Part shown: piece by piece, positions 1 through 6,395 of the stretch | Layout of the letters: each line of letters begins with the position of its first letter | How positions within the stretch are numbered: position 1 is the first letter of the stretch | Assembly (NCBI GenBank): GCA_028803175.1 | Contig: JARBCG010000128.1 | Coordinates: 1-6,537 of the forward strand | DNA: 6,537 nt | Direction of reading: 5' to 3' | Source of the DNA: Wolbachia sp. | GTDB lineage: Bacteria; Pseudomonadota; Alphaproteobacteria; Rickettsiales; Anaplasmataceae | Notes under the pieces: model-generated | What the model was told of the DNA's origin: nothing | The model's database searches: none | Seen by the model: only the letters and a program-made list of their open reading frames with translations | Position numbers and translations under genes: made by a program

Positions 1-287
1 AAATGGAGCTTTTTCAAGAGCTTCTTGACCGCAATTTGAAACTTGTAATTCATATAAAAAATGGAATGAAAAATGCGTTAATGCCGTCTAATGAGAAGGT
101 TTTACTCAGAAAACGATCTATTATTGAGGTAATTTTTGGTTATTAAAAAAATAAGTTTAAATTTTAATATTCTCGTCATAGATAACCAATTAAATTTTTA
201 GTACACATTATATCTACCCTCATTTCGTATTGTTTAAAGGGTAAAAAGCACAGAACTCCTCAGCCTGCTTTGTTGGTTAATCCATAG
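1..287 (+). pseudogene. IS982-type transposase, C-terminal remnant with stops
   Basis: The reading frame starting at base 3 gives a peptide typical of the C-terminal part of IS982-family DDE transposases: LVIHIKNGMKNALMP, then LLRKRSIIE (the Glu is probably the last catalytic acid), then YSRHR and a tail ending PALLVNP before the TAG at 285-287. The frame is broken by TAA codons at 144-146, 165-167 and 183-185, where family members would have Leu, Glu and Ser. Apart from these stops the frame runs without indels, so decay is by substitution. The 5' part lies beyond the left edge. A second copy on the opposite strand at 6403-6537 shares the middle stop. The family call is from remembered sequence pattern; I cannot give an ISfinder name. 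Confidence 0.8.
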
Positions 288-296
288 TTGGTGTTG
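1..296 (+). mobile_element. 3' end of a decayed IS982-like element
   Basis: Sequence similarity with the inverted copy at the right edge runs through the transposase stop codon and ends at about 296, in the shared stretch TAGTTGGTGTT, after which the two copies diverge. That point is the likely right terminus of the element. The other end is outside the window, so a target duplication cannot be tested here. Confidence 0.65.
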
Positions 297-580
297 TAAA
301 TATTCCACTAACAAATAACCATATTGAGCAGAAAATTAGGCTCTATGTTGTTTACAGAAAAATCTTATATTTTACACAATTAGAACGGAGAAATAGATTC
401 ATCGATAGGATAATTTCGTTGTATTTAACGCCTGGACACAAAAAGAGCAGAATCCATTTCAAAATCTATTAGCTATTGTTTTTAGCCGCTCTGCTGAATT
501 GATACAAATTTTGCATGTTAGCATCTAATTTGCTAATTGTTTGACAAGTATAATATTTAAAATCCATGGAATTAAAAGTT
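297..580. other. Intergenic stretch without a gene
   Basis: No frame on either strand stays open long enough or resembles a protein I know. The only structure noted is a small inverted repeat, TTAGCA at 518-523 and TGCTAA at 531-536 with a 7-base loop. The stretch lies between the end of the left IS remnant and the 3' end of the 632-residue gene, and may be decayed coding or IS-derived DNA. Confidence 0.6.
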
Positions 581-611
581 ACTACACCAACTCAAGAAAA
601 ATTAGTGTAGT
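581..611 (-). terminator. Weak hairpin downstream of the 632-aa gene
   Basis: Perfect 7-base arms ACTACAC (581-587) and GTGTAGT (605-611) enclose a 17-base loop, 13 bases past the stop codon of the minus-strand gene. The loop is long and no clear U-run follows on the minus strand, so terminator function is only a possibility. Confidence 0.25.
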
Positions 612-623
612 TTATGGAAGAAA

Positions 624-2522
624 TTAAGAAATGATACATGAACCTTTTTGTTTATGTTGCGTTGTATGATTTATATCATACAAATACTTGTTTGGTTCTG
701 AAACTTTCTGTACTACAGTAATACCACCTGTTGTCGCTTCTAATAAAGAAAGATGAACTCGATTATCACCTTTTTTGAATTCATGTGCTCTACTACCTAG
801 GTCAGATGGATGGGAACATCCAGAGCCAGAACGTGTAAGTGCTTTTGTGAATTTACTGATAGAGCCACTAGAGCCACGACTGCCGCTGTATTTAAACTCT
901 TCCTGATTTACTCTATCGATACTAGAACAGCTTTCTTCTCCAATCTTGGGAAGGTTAGGGAAGTTTTTGCTATTACCCGCTTCCGTAGATAGTTGAGGAG
1001 AGACAGAACTGTTAGAACCAAAGCTACTATCTGTAGTAGAAACAGTTTCCTGTTTAAGTTGAGAAGGTTTACATGCATCTGCAGGAGTAAAGGAAGTTGA
1101 CCTTCCAAGATGTGTGCTACCAGACTTCATATCAGGAAGGTCATTACTAGAATGATTTCCAAGAACAGGTGGAGCAGAAGAAGCTGCGCTTGTGGTATGC
1201 TGAGTGCGATTTGCAACGAGTGTAGATAGTGTAGAGTGTTGTTGACTAATTGCCTGACCTGTAGTATCAATGCTCGCACTGGAAGGGTGCACAGAGGATG
1301 TATCACTAACAGAAGACGTGCCGCTATCTGTTCTGCTACTACTGCTTGTAGAACCACTCCTAGGACGAAATGGTTCGTTATCCACCTGCCGAAAATGAGA
1401 AATAATATCAGATTGTGAGTTTCTTTTAACTTGTATAGGTTCAGGTTCAATTACTAACCCATAACCGTTATCAATCTCTGTAATTGTGGAACTTTCTATA
1501 ATTTTAGTGATTAAGAGCTCAATCTGCTTATTGGAAAAAGCATAAATCCCACCGATATTCATTAATCGTGTACCTATGGTTTTACCTTCAATATCACTTA
1601 AAACAACACAATCAAACACATCATTAATTTTCTTTGCCTCATCATTGTACAAATATCTTGAACTACCATCACTTCTTTTTATTTCAGGTATAAAGGCAAA
1701 GTATTCCTCATTGCTTGTATTTAAATAAATATCACGGTGGTAGACAGAGATTGGTATGCCTGTTAACGTAAGAATTAAGTCGCTTACAGCATTCTTATAT
1801 CTCCTAACTGTTGGGTCATCACTGCTTGGAACTTCAAAGTCACGCCCTATCAACTCTAAAGTTTTTTTTGTTACCTTCTGAACATCCCTGGAGTTAACAT
1901 CTTGAACATATATGTCTTGTGTCTTCCAAATCATTTCCCAAAAACCTGAGAAATCATAACCACGTATCTCCATCTCTGCTTGAAATTTTTGAACAAAATT
2001 ATTCATTAAGCCTACATTACCATTAAAAGATAGAGAGTATAAACAATTATACACTTTCCTATTTATTACATTAGTTTTAATATTTTCTTCTAAATATTCT
2101 ACAACCATTTTTCTCTCTGCTCCATTGTTTTGCAGCTCTCTAATTATCTGTCCAGTAATAATCTTCTCTATATCAAGATTAAAAAGACACTTAAAGTTAA
2201 AAAGTACCTCCTTTGTTACAGGTGCCACAAATTTAACTATTCCTTTGTCATCGTTGCTTTGTTGCCATCTTCCTGCATTAACGTTAAAAGGAAAAGACTG
2301 TAAATCAAAAACCACCCTTGCAGCACTTTCAGTTGGAAAGTACTCTTTTATTACCTGTTCTCTCATGAATTCTAAATATTGCCTACCAGAATTTTCATTA
2401 CCACGAAACGGAATGACAATATTTAAACCTTCCACAGAAAAGTTAGTATCAACATTAGAGCAATAACTATGAACATTAAACGCATCAACTAAATCCTTAA
2501 TTAATTTAACCACATCAGGCAT
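624..2522 (-). CDS. Hypothetical 632-aa protein with C-terminal CaaX box, candidate prenylated effector
   Basis: I do not recognise the family. Residues 1 to about 380 look like an ordinary folded, mixed alpha/beta region (for example GLNIVIPFRG at 32-41 and EYFAFIPEIKRS at 273-284). Residues 385 to about 585 are low complexity and very rich in Ser and Thr, so probably disordered. A short, more hydrophobic stretch follows at 588-617. The last residues are HKQKGSCIIS: Cys629-Ile-Ile-Ser632 fits the CaaX rule, with Ser at X favouring farnesyltransferase, and lysines precede it as in many membrane-targeted prenyl proteins. There is no signal peptide and no membrane segment. The ATG start is supported by AGGAGGGG just upstream. 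The stop of the preceding small gene is 33 bases away, so the two are probably co-transcribed. The reading frame is intact between pseudogenes, which suggests selection. An effector role in the host is inferred, not shown. Confidence 0.85.
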   Translation of the reverse strand: MPDVVKLIKDLVDAFNVHSYCSNVDTNFSVEGLNIVIPFRGNENSGRQYLEFMREQVIKEYFPTESAARVVFDLQSFPFNVNAGRWQQSNDDKGIVKFVAPVTKEVLFNFKCLFNLDIEKIITGQIIRELQNNGAERKMVVEYLEENIKTNVINRKVYNCLYSLSFNGNVGLMNNFVQKFQAEMEIRGYDFSGFWEMIWKTQDIYVQDVNSRDVQKVTKKTLELIGRDFEVPSSDDPTVRRYKNAVSDLILTLTGIPISVYHRDIYLNTSNEEYFAFIPEIKRSDGSSRYLYNDEAKKINDVFDCVVLSDIEGKTIGTRLMNIGGIYAFSNKQIELLITKIIESSTITEIDNGYGLVIEPEPIQVKRNSQSDIISHFRQVDNEPFRPRSGSTSSSSRTDSGTSSVSDTSSVHPSSASIDTTGQAISQQHSTLSTLVANRTQHTTSAASSAPPVLGNHSSNDLPDMKSGSTHLGRSTSFTPADACKPSQLKQETVSTTDSSFGSNSSVSPQLSTEAGNSKNFPNLPKIGEESCSSIDRVNQEEFKYSGSRGSSGSISKFTKALTRSGSGCSHPSDLGSRAHEFKKGDNRVHLSLLEATTGGITVVQKVSEPNKYLYDINHTTQHKQKGSCIIS

Positions 2523-2524
2523 AA

Positions 2525-2532
2525 CCCCTCCT
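2525..2532 (-). promoter_or_regulatory. Strong Shine-Dalgarno for the 632-aa gene
   Basis: On the minus strand AGGAGGGG ends two bases before the ATG at 2522 (four bases if the AGGAGG core is taken). It is close to a full match to the anti-SD of 16S rRNA and fixes the start codon. Confidence 0.8.
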
Positions 2533-2555
2533 ATATAAATTACTATAAAACAATA

Positions 2556-2774
2556 TTATTTTTCCCAACTACTACTTTTACTTTTACTGGTACCTTGCAT
2601 TTGTGTGGATGGCTTATAATCATATGGCTGATGCATTCTTGGATTAGCACCACTGTATACATCACGCTTTTTAGGATCGTTATGTATTACTGTTCCTCCT
2701 CCTGGAGCTTTGTATAGATCAGCATCATTTTGAGTTTGTTTTTTACTATCGTTATTGTGCATATTGCCCCACAT
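2556..2774 (-). CDS. Small hydrophilic hypothetical protein (72 aa)
   Basis: I do not recognise this protein. It is polar throughout, with no signal peptide or membrane segment. Features are a Gly-rich turn APGGGTVIHNDPKK (residues 23-36), a Tyr/Pro-rich middle including YSGANPRMHQPYDYKP (40-55), and a Ser/Lys tail ending SSSWEK. Two starts are possible. The ATG at 2774 has no SD. The in-frame ATG at 2762, four codons later, has GGGG four bases upstream and would give 68 residues. The gene lies between the 434-aa gene (82-base gap) and the 632-aa gene (33-base gap), all in the same direction, so it is probably part of one operon. Evidence that it is real is its position, orientation and non-random composition. 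An accessory or chaperone-like role for the large downstream protein is possible but unsupported. Confidence 0.6.
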   Translation of the reverse strand: MWGNMHNNDSKKQTQNDADLYKAPGGGTVIHNDPKKRDVYSGANPRMHQPYDYKPSTQMQGTSKSKSSSWEK

Positions 2775-2794
2775 TAATAAAAAATTATGTAATC

Positions 2795-2823
2795 TATATA
2801 TTAAAAATAAATTGCAGGTGCAA
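2795..2823 (-). promoter_or_regulatory. Possible sigma70 promoter before the small gene
   Basis: On the minus strand TTGCAC (2823-2818) and TATATA (2800-2795) are separated by exactly 17 bases, placing a start site near 2788, shortly before the ATG at 2774. A+T-rich DNA produces such matches by chance, so this is a candidate for separate expression of the two downstream genes. Confidence 0.35.
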
Positions 2824-2835
2824 GCATTTATTTTT
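2803..2835. repeat. A+T-rich hairpin between the 434-aa and 72-aa genes
   Basis: AAAAATAAA (2803-2811) pairs with TTTATTTTT (2827-2835), and TTGC (2812-2815) with GCAA (2820-2823) around the loop AGGT, leaving GCA at 2824-2826 as a bulge. T-runs follow on the plus strand, but no plus-strand gene ends here. On the minus strand it could be an attenuator or an mRNA-processing structure between the operon genes. It overlaps the candidate -35 box. Confidence 0.35.
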
Positions 2836-2856
2836 TATTTTTTAGGTATAAATGTT

Positions 2857-4161
2857 TCAAATACCTATTCCACGATTTGCACCTTCAACATTTATGCTAG
2901 TAAATTTCGAGGAAATTTTTTCTTGAGCGCCATAGTTTACTTGTTTAATATCATCCTTATTATTACGTATAGTATTTTGATCATCTATCTGTTCAGTAGA
3001 TTTTATTGGAGTTGCATTAAAAAAATTATCTATGCTCTGCTTAGTAGTTAGTTTTATTGGCACCTTTTTTTCATTAACATTGTTGTTCTTACTATTGACT
3101 CTTTCCATTTTTTTGGAAAAATCTAATATTTTATTTTCTTTTTTCTCTTGCCTCATGACTGATTTCTTCTTTTTTTGTGGTTCTTGCTTAGAAGCAGGTT
3201 CAGCTCGTTTTGGTTGCTCTGACTTTGCTAAAATACGAACAGCTTTGCTCACTTCCTCAAGCGCAAGTGGCAAGTCTTTGAAAATATCGGGTTCTGATTT
3301 AATATGTGAAAAAGCTTCTTTTATCTTCACTTTTATATTCTCAATCTCTTGAGATTTTGAAGCTTTTTCGATATTTTTGTCACCTTTACCAAGTTGTAGC
3401 TCTTTGTTATTATTTTCATCTTTCTTTATTTCTACCTTTTCACTTTTTGTTTCTGGGTCTTTTGGTAAGTCCTTACTTGCTTCTTCACGAATTTCTCTAG
3501 CAATCTCTTGACTTCTTATGATCCCTAAATTAAATCCAAGAAGCTGAGAGACACATCCAATTATTAAACATCCAAGACCTAGTCGAAGCTGTAACTTTAA
3601 ATCTTGCAATGCTTCCAGTCTTTCTAGAACTTTTAACATTTCATCTATGGACAAGCTGCTACTTTCTAATTTTTCATTTAATTCTTCTATTTCCTTATTT
3701 AATCTATTTAACCAATCTGGACTTCGTTTAAAAAGTTTTTCAAACAGTGAATTAATCAGTGAAAATAACCAGCTTTTATCTTGCTTTTTCTTCCATAAGC
3801 GGAAGAGCTTTGGATCCAAATCTATTTTTAATAAACTTAATAAAGATTCAATCCAAGAATAAAACGTCTCCAATATTTCTTCACTGATGCTTGTTTCATT
3901 ATCTTTAGCGTGTAATTTTATCTCAGATAATAAATCTGCAAATTTATTATGAGCTTCATCATTTACCCGTTCATATATTTGCTGTTTAAATAAAGCTTTT
4001 TTGTTTAATTCATCAAATACTTTTTCCACACCTCTTATTTTGTTTATTTGAGTTTCTATTTCCTCTGTAACCCTCTCTTGTCTTAAGCTACTGTCTGATT
4101 GATTACTATTATTATCATCATGATTTTCAATTTTACTATCTGTGAAAAGCTCTTTTACCAT
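2857..4161 (-). CDS. Hypothetical coiled-coil protein with one membrane segment (434 aa)
   Basis: I do not recognise a family. The N-terminus is acidic and polar. Heptad-like helical stretches appear at about 30-60 and 150-195 (for example LNKEIEELNEKLESS at 154-168). A hydrophobic run at 194-215 (LGLGCLIIGCVSQLLGFNLGII) is the only plausible membrane segment. After it come an acidic helix and a long Lys/Glu-rich low-complexity region (about 217-360), with LPLALEEVSKAVRILAKSE at 297-315 the only more hydrophobic helix. The tail is polar and ends GANRGIGI. There is no signal peptide. The ATG has a GGGGG-type SD six bases upstream and an extended -10 promoter before it. It is the first gene of the minus-strand set. 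It could be a membrane-anchored structural or adaptor protein, or an effector; neither is shown by sequence. The frame is fully open although the adjacent uvrB is destroyed. Confidence 0.8.
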   Translation of the reverse strand: MVKELFTDSKIENHDDNNSNQSDSSLRQERVTEEIETQINKIRGVEKVFDELNKKALFKQQIYERVNDEAHNKFADLLSEIKLHAKDNETSISEEILETFYSWIESLLSLLKIDLDPKLFRLWKKKQDKSWLFSLINSLFEKLFKRSPDWLNRLNKEIEELNEKLESSSLSIDEMLKVLERLEALQDLKLQLRLGLGCLIIGCVSQLLGFNLGIIRSQEIAREIREEASKDLPKDPETKSEKVEIKKDENNNKELQLGKGDKNIEKASKSQEIENIKVKIKEAFSHIKSEPDIFKDLPLALEEVSKAVRILAKSEQPKRAEPASKQEPQKKKKSVMRQEKKENKILDFSKKMERVNSKNNNVNEKKVPIKLTTKQSIDNFFNATPIKSTEQIDDQNTIRNNKDDIKQVNYGAQEKISSKFTSINVEGANRGIGI

Positions 4162-4167
4162 TCACTA

Positions 4168-4199
4168 CCCCCTATATTTTTCATATTATTATTATAGCA
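4168..4199 (-). promoter_or_regulatory. Extended -10 promoter and SD for the 434-aa gene
   Basis: On the minus strand TGCTATAAT (4199-4191) is a perfect extended -10 element (TG-N-TATAAT). No good -35 lies at 17 bases, which extended -10 promoters tolerate. The start site would be near 4184. TAGGGGG (4174-4168) is a good SD six bases before the ATG at 4161. This is the likely main promoter of the three-gene set, placed in the gap left by the dead uvrB. Confidence 0.55.
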
Positions 4200-4257
4200 T
4201 AATATATTAAAAAATTACTAACTGTAAGATATTCGGTATATCAAAACCATATACTTA

Positions 4258-5828
4258 TCATAGACTGTTTAGCTTTTCAATAATATTTTTTATTTTACTG
4301 CTTGCTCAAATTCTAAGTTCTCAGCATGTTTTAACATTTGTTTCCTTAAATTCTCTAAATTGTCCTTATTAGCAGGGTTTATTCCAATTCTTCTACCATT
4401 TTTTCCTGTAGGGTATTAGTTATCAATTTCTTTCTCCTCCTCTCAGTTTCCTTCAGTGTACGATCTAATGAACCGATGATTTTACCTGAATAGAGATTAC
4501 TCTATCTTCAGCATTACGAGCAGCACGACCAATTGTTTGAATGAGCAAAGTTTCTGGTCTTAAAAATCCTTCCTTATCAGCACTAGAATTGCAACTAGAT
4601 CACATTCTGGAATATCAAGACCTTCTCTCGGCAAGTTAATACCTACTAAAACGTCAATTTCCTTAGACATTAATTTGCATATTATCTCTATTAGCTTCAA
4701 TTCACTCATATATTCAGCTAAATTTCCGGCCATTTTTTTGTTAAAGTAGTAATTAAAATACAAAAACTTTTTTTATTGTGACTTGTGATTTATGAATTAC
4801 ATCATTGATTTGACTTTCTATTGATTTTATAATGCATATTGGGTCTAGGAGACCTTTAGGACGAATAACATGTTCTATACATATACCATTGCTAGTTCAT
4901 ACATTCCAGGAGTGGCTGAAATATAAATAGTCTGTGGACACATTTCTTTCCATTCTTCGAATTTTAATGACAATTGTAAAAAGCGGAAGGTAGTCTGAAT
5001 CCATAGTCAATCAGTTTTTCTTTATATGCTTGATTGCTGTTGTATATTGCACCAACTTGAGGGACGGTAACGTGACTTTCATCAACAAATAAAATTACAT
5101 CTTTAGGTAAATATTGAAACAAGGTAGTATGTGGATCTCCAGCTTCCATGCCATAAAGATAACGTGAGTAATTTCCAATACCTTTACGTGTTCCTGTCTC
5201 TCTCATCATTTCAATATCGAAATTATTATGTTGCTCAAGACGCTTTGCCTCAACGATTTTGTTTTGTGAGTAATAATAATCCAAGCGCTCATGCAATTCT
5301 TTTTTGATCAAATCAATTGCTTGCATTATGATTATACGTGGTGTTATACAGTGATTATTTGCAAAATGGTGATTTTATTTAAGCGTGTGACAATATTTCT
5401 AGTTAGTGGATTTATTTCAAAGATTTCCTCTATTTCATCGCCAAATAATGATAAACGCCAAGCTTTATTATTATAATGAGATGAAATATGTCAATAATGT
5501 CGCCACACACTCCAAGATATCCTCTTACAAATTTGATATCAGAGCGTTTATATTGAAGATCAGTTAAACTACTTAAGAAATCGCTTATATGAATTTTATC
5601 TCCTATACTTAAATGTATGGTCATGCTAAGATAGCCTTCAGGCGAGTCAAGACCATAGATACAAGAAACACTTGCAACCAATATTACATCTCTTCGCTCC
5701 AGAAGAGAGCAGACTGTGGAATAACGAAGTAGGCTAATCCTTTCGTTTATTGTATAGTCTTTTTCAATATAAGTATCACTTTGTGGTATGTAAGCTTCTG
5801 GTTTATAGTAGTCGTAATAGGAAATCAA
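4258..5828 (-). pseudogene. uvrB: uvrB, excinuclease ABC subunit B, heavily decayed
   Basis: UvrB is the DNA-loading helicase-like subunit of UvrABC nucleotide excision repair. Homology starts at LISYYDYYKPEAY, the beta-hairpin region near residue 92 of family members, so about 90 N-terminal codons, including the Walker A motif, are missing. Later landmarks in order are LERRDVILVASVS, the DEAH-box-like FVDESHVTVPQ, YISATPGMYEL, GINLPREGLDIPE, QTIGRAARN and a UVR-type C-terminal helix (KHAENLEFEQAVK), ending at a TGA at 4258. Frame changes are needed near 5483, 5365, 4968, 4890, 4762-4776, 4735 (an A-run), 4584, 4494, 4391 and 4292. An apparent in-frame loss of about 14 codons near 4697 removes the helicase stretch around YLHSD. 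No functional product is possible. An IS200/IS605-like end abuts the 5' break. Whether an intact uvrB exists elsewhere cannot be seen here. Confidence 0.95.
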
Positions 5829-5833
5829 TTACA

Positions 5834-5849
5834 ACCAGCTGAAGCTGGT
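5834..5849. repeat. Right-end hairpin of the IS200/IS605-like element
   Basis: Six-base perfect arms ACCAGC and GCTGGT with the loop TGAA. Elements of this family use subterminal hairpins for strand recognition by TnpA. The match to that role is by position, between the tnpA stop and the uvrB breakpoint. Confidence 0.55.
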
Positions 5850-5879
5850 GGTTTGAAAAAACACTTGTAAAATAGATTA

Positions 5880-5895
5880 TGAGTTTTAAAACTCA
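5880..5895. repeat. 16-bp perfect palindrome over the tnpA stop
   Basis: TGAGTTTTAAAACTCA is self-complementary over 16 bases and includes the TAA (5886-5888) that ends the transposase frame. It could be a terminator stem or chance in A+T-rich DNA. Confidence 0.4.
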
Positions 5896-6285
5896 GAAAT
5901 ATTAAAATTATTATGGCTATGAGAACTTCCTTGCTCTTCGATGTACTTCTATACATCTGTAGAATTCACATTGCTAACTATAACAGCAAAGTATCCTATT
6001 GCCAAAGGTTCTACCAACAATATCTTTTTCTTAAGTATTTAAACTCCTGGAATAACTTGTGACTACTCTTTTCCTTAATATACTGCTGCACCAACTTAGA
6101 TAGCGCCATGCTGGGAGACATAGAGATTAGCAACTGTGAGAGCTATGTTTGTAATCCATACTAAACAATACTAAAGTAGTCCAACACTAAAGTATATTGT
6201 ACTAAAGTGTTCGCCTTAAGGCGATGGTATTAACCCATCTACCTCACTACATAAAAACTTTTATACTTTCCAAATTCGTTATACA
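5886..6285 (-). pseudogene. tnpA: IS200/IS605-type tnpA (Y1 transposase), broken
   Basis: Read on the minus strand, 6133-6011 gives LLISMSPSMALSKLVQQYIK, then KSSHKLFQEF and LRKRYCW, the central block of TnpA. It is interrupted by a TAG at 6011-6013. After a frame change, IGYFAVIVSNVNSTDV and KYIEEQ follow, ending SEF and TAA at 5886. KYIEEQ carries the Tyr expected to be the single-Tyr nucleophile, but a TAG at 5949-5951 (probably from Gln) sits directly before it. The His-hydrophobic-His metal motif expected just before LLIS is not intact: the bases there read Leu-Ser-Gln. A possible N-terminus (MYNEFGKYKSFY from about 6285) is followed by stops and seems to have lost roughly 15 codons. The core call is firm; the 5' limit is a guess. 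Confidence 0.75.
6160..6239. repeat. ACTAAAGT direct repeats beside a 14-bp palindrome
   Basis: ACTAAAGT occurs at 6170-6177, 6186-6193 and 6201-6208, with a weaker ACTAAACA at 6160-6167. Directly after lies the perfect palindrome TCGCCTTAAGGCGA (6211-6224), then the overlapping inverted repeat GATGG (6223-6227) / CCATC (6235-6239). This may be left-end structure of the IS200/IS605-like element. Confidence 0.55.
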
Positions 6286-6293
6286 TTGTGCTC

Positions 6294-6395
6294 ACTTGCA
6301 GGCAAGTTCGCTAGAATCTATGACTTGTTTACATTAGATTCTAGTATCATCTACTTAGATGACAGGAAAGAGAATACAACGTTCGTACAGTTGTA
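6294..6395. repeat. Cluster of four perfect inverted repeats
   Basis: In about 100 bases: ACTTGC/GCAAGT (6294-6299, 6302-6307); CTAGAATCTA/TAGATTCTAG (6311-6320, 6335-6344); TCATCTA/TAGATGA (6347-6353, 6356-6362); TACAAC/GTTGTA (6375-6380, 6390-6395). No coding frame is seen. The array lies exactly between the two IS remnants and could fold into consecutive stem-loops, as in a palindromic element or the recognition end of a mobile element. Confidence 0.65.

Larger units (their letters stand above)
5831..6285 (-). mobile_element. IS200/IS605-type element remnant
   Basis: Contains the dead Y1 transposase gene and, just beyond its 3' end, the perfect hairpin ACCAGC-TGAA-GCTGGT (5834-5849), as expected for the subterminal right-end hairpin of this family. 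The hairpin lies a few bases from the point where uvrB homology begins (5828). The left limit is uncertain: the palindrome at 6211-6224 could be a left-end hairpin or lie inside the damaged 5' part of the gene. Confidence 0.6.

Noticed and set aside
541..555. TTGACA followed by TATAAT on the plus strand
   Set aside because: Only three bases separate the boxes, so they cannot form one promoter, and no plus-strand gene follows.
565..632. Short frame starting at ATG 567 (MELKVTTPTQEKLV) with a stop after 14 codons
   Set aside because: No SD and far too short. It could be the first codons of a lost gene, but nothing downstream supports this.
2125..2466. Plus-strand open frame of 113 codons
   Set aside because: It lies wholly antisense to the 632-aa gene, has no good SD and its composition is that of a complementary-strand shadow.
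624..2522. Possible relation of the 632-aa protein to Wolbachia cytoplasmic incompatibility factors
   Set aside because: The two-large-gene layout is suggestive, but I see no convincing nuclease or Ulp1-type protease motifs and no sequence resemblance I can point to.
2755..3051. Plus-strand open frame of 98 codons, very hydrophobic
   Set aside because: It overlaps two minus-strand genes; its Phe/Ile-rich composition is what the complement of Lys/Glu/Asn-rich coding gives.
6160..6395. CRISPR-like array or tRNA in the repeat-rich right part
   Set aside because: The repeats are only 8 bases with short spacers and the inverted repeats differ from each other; no cloverleaf could be drawn.
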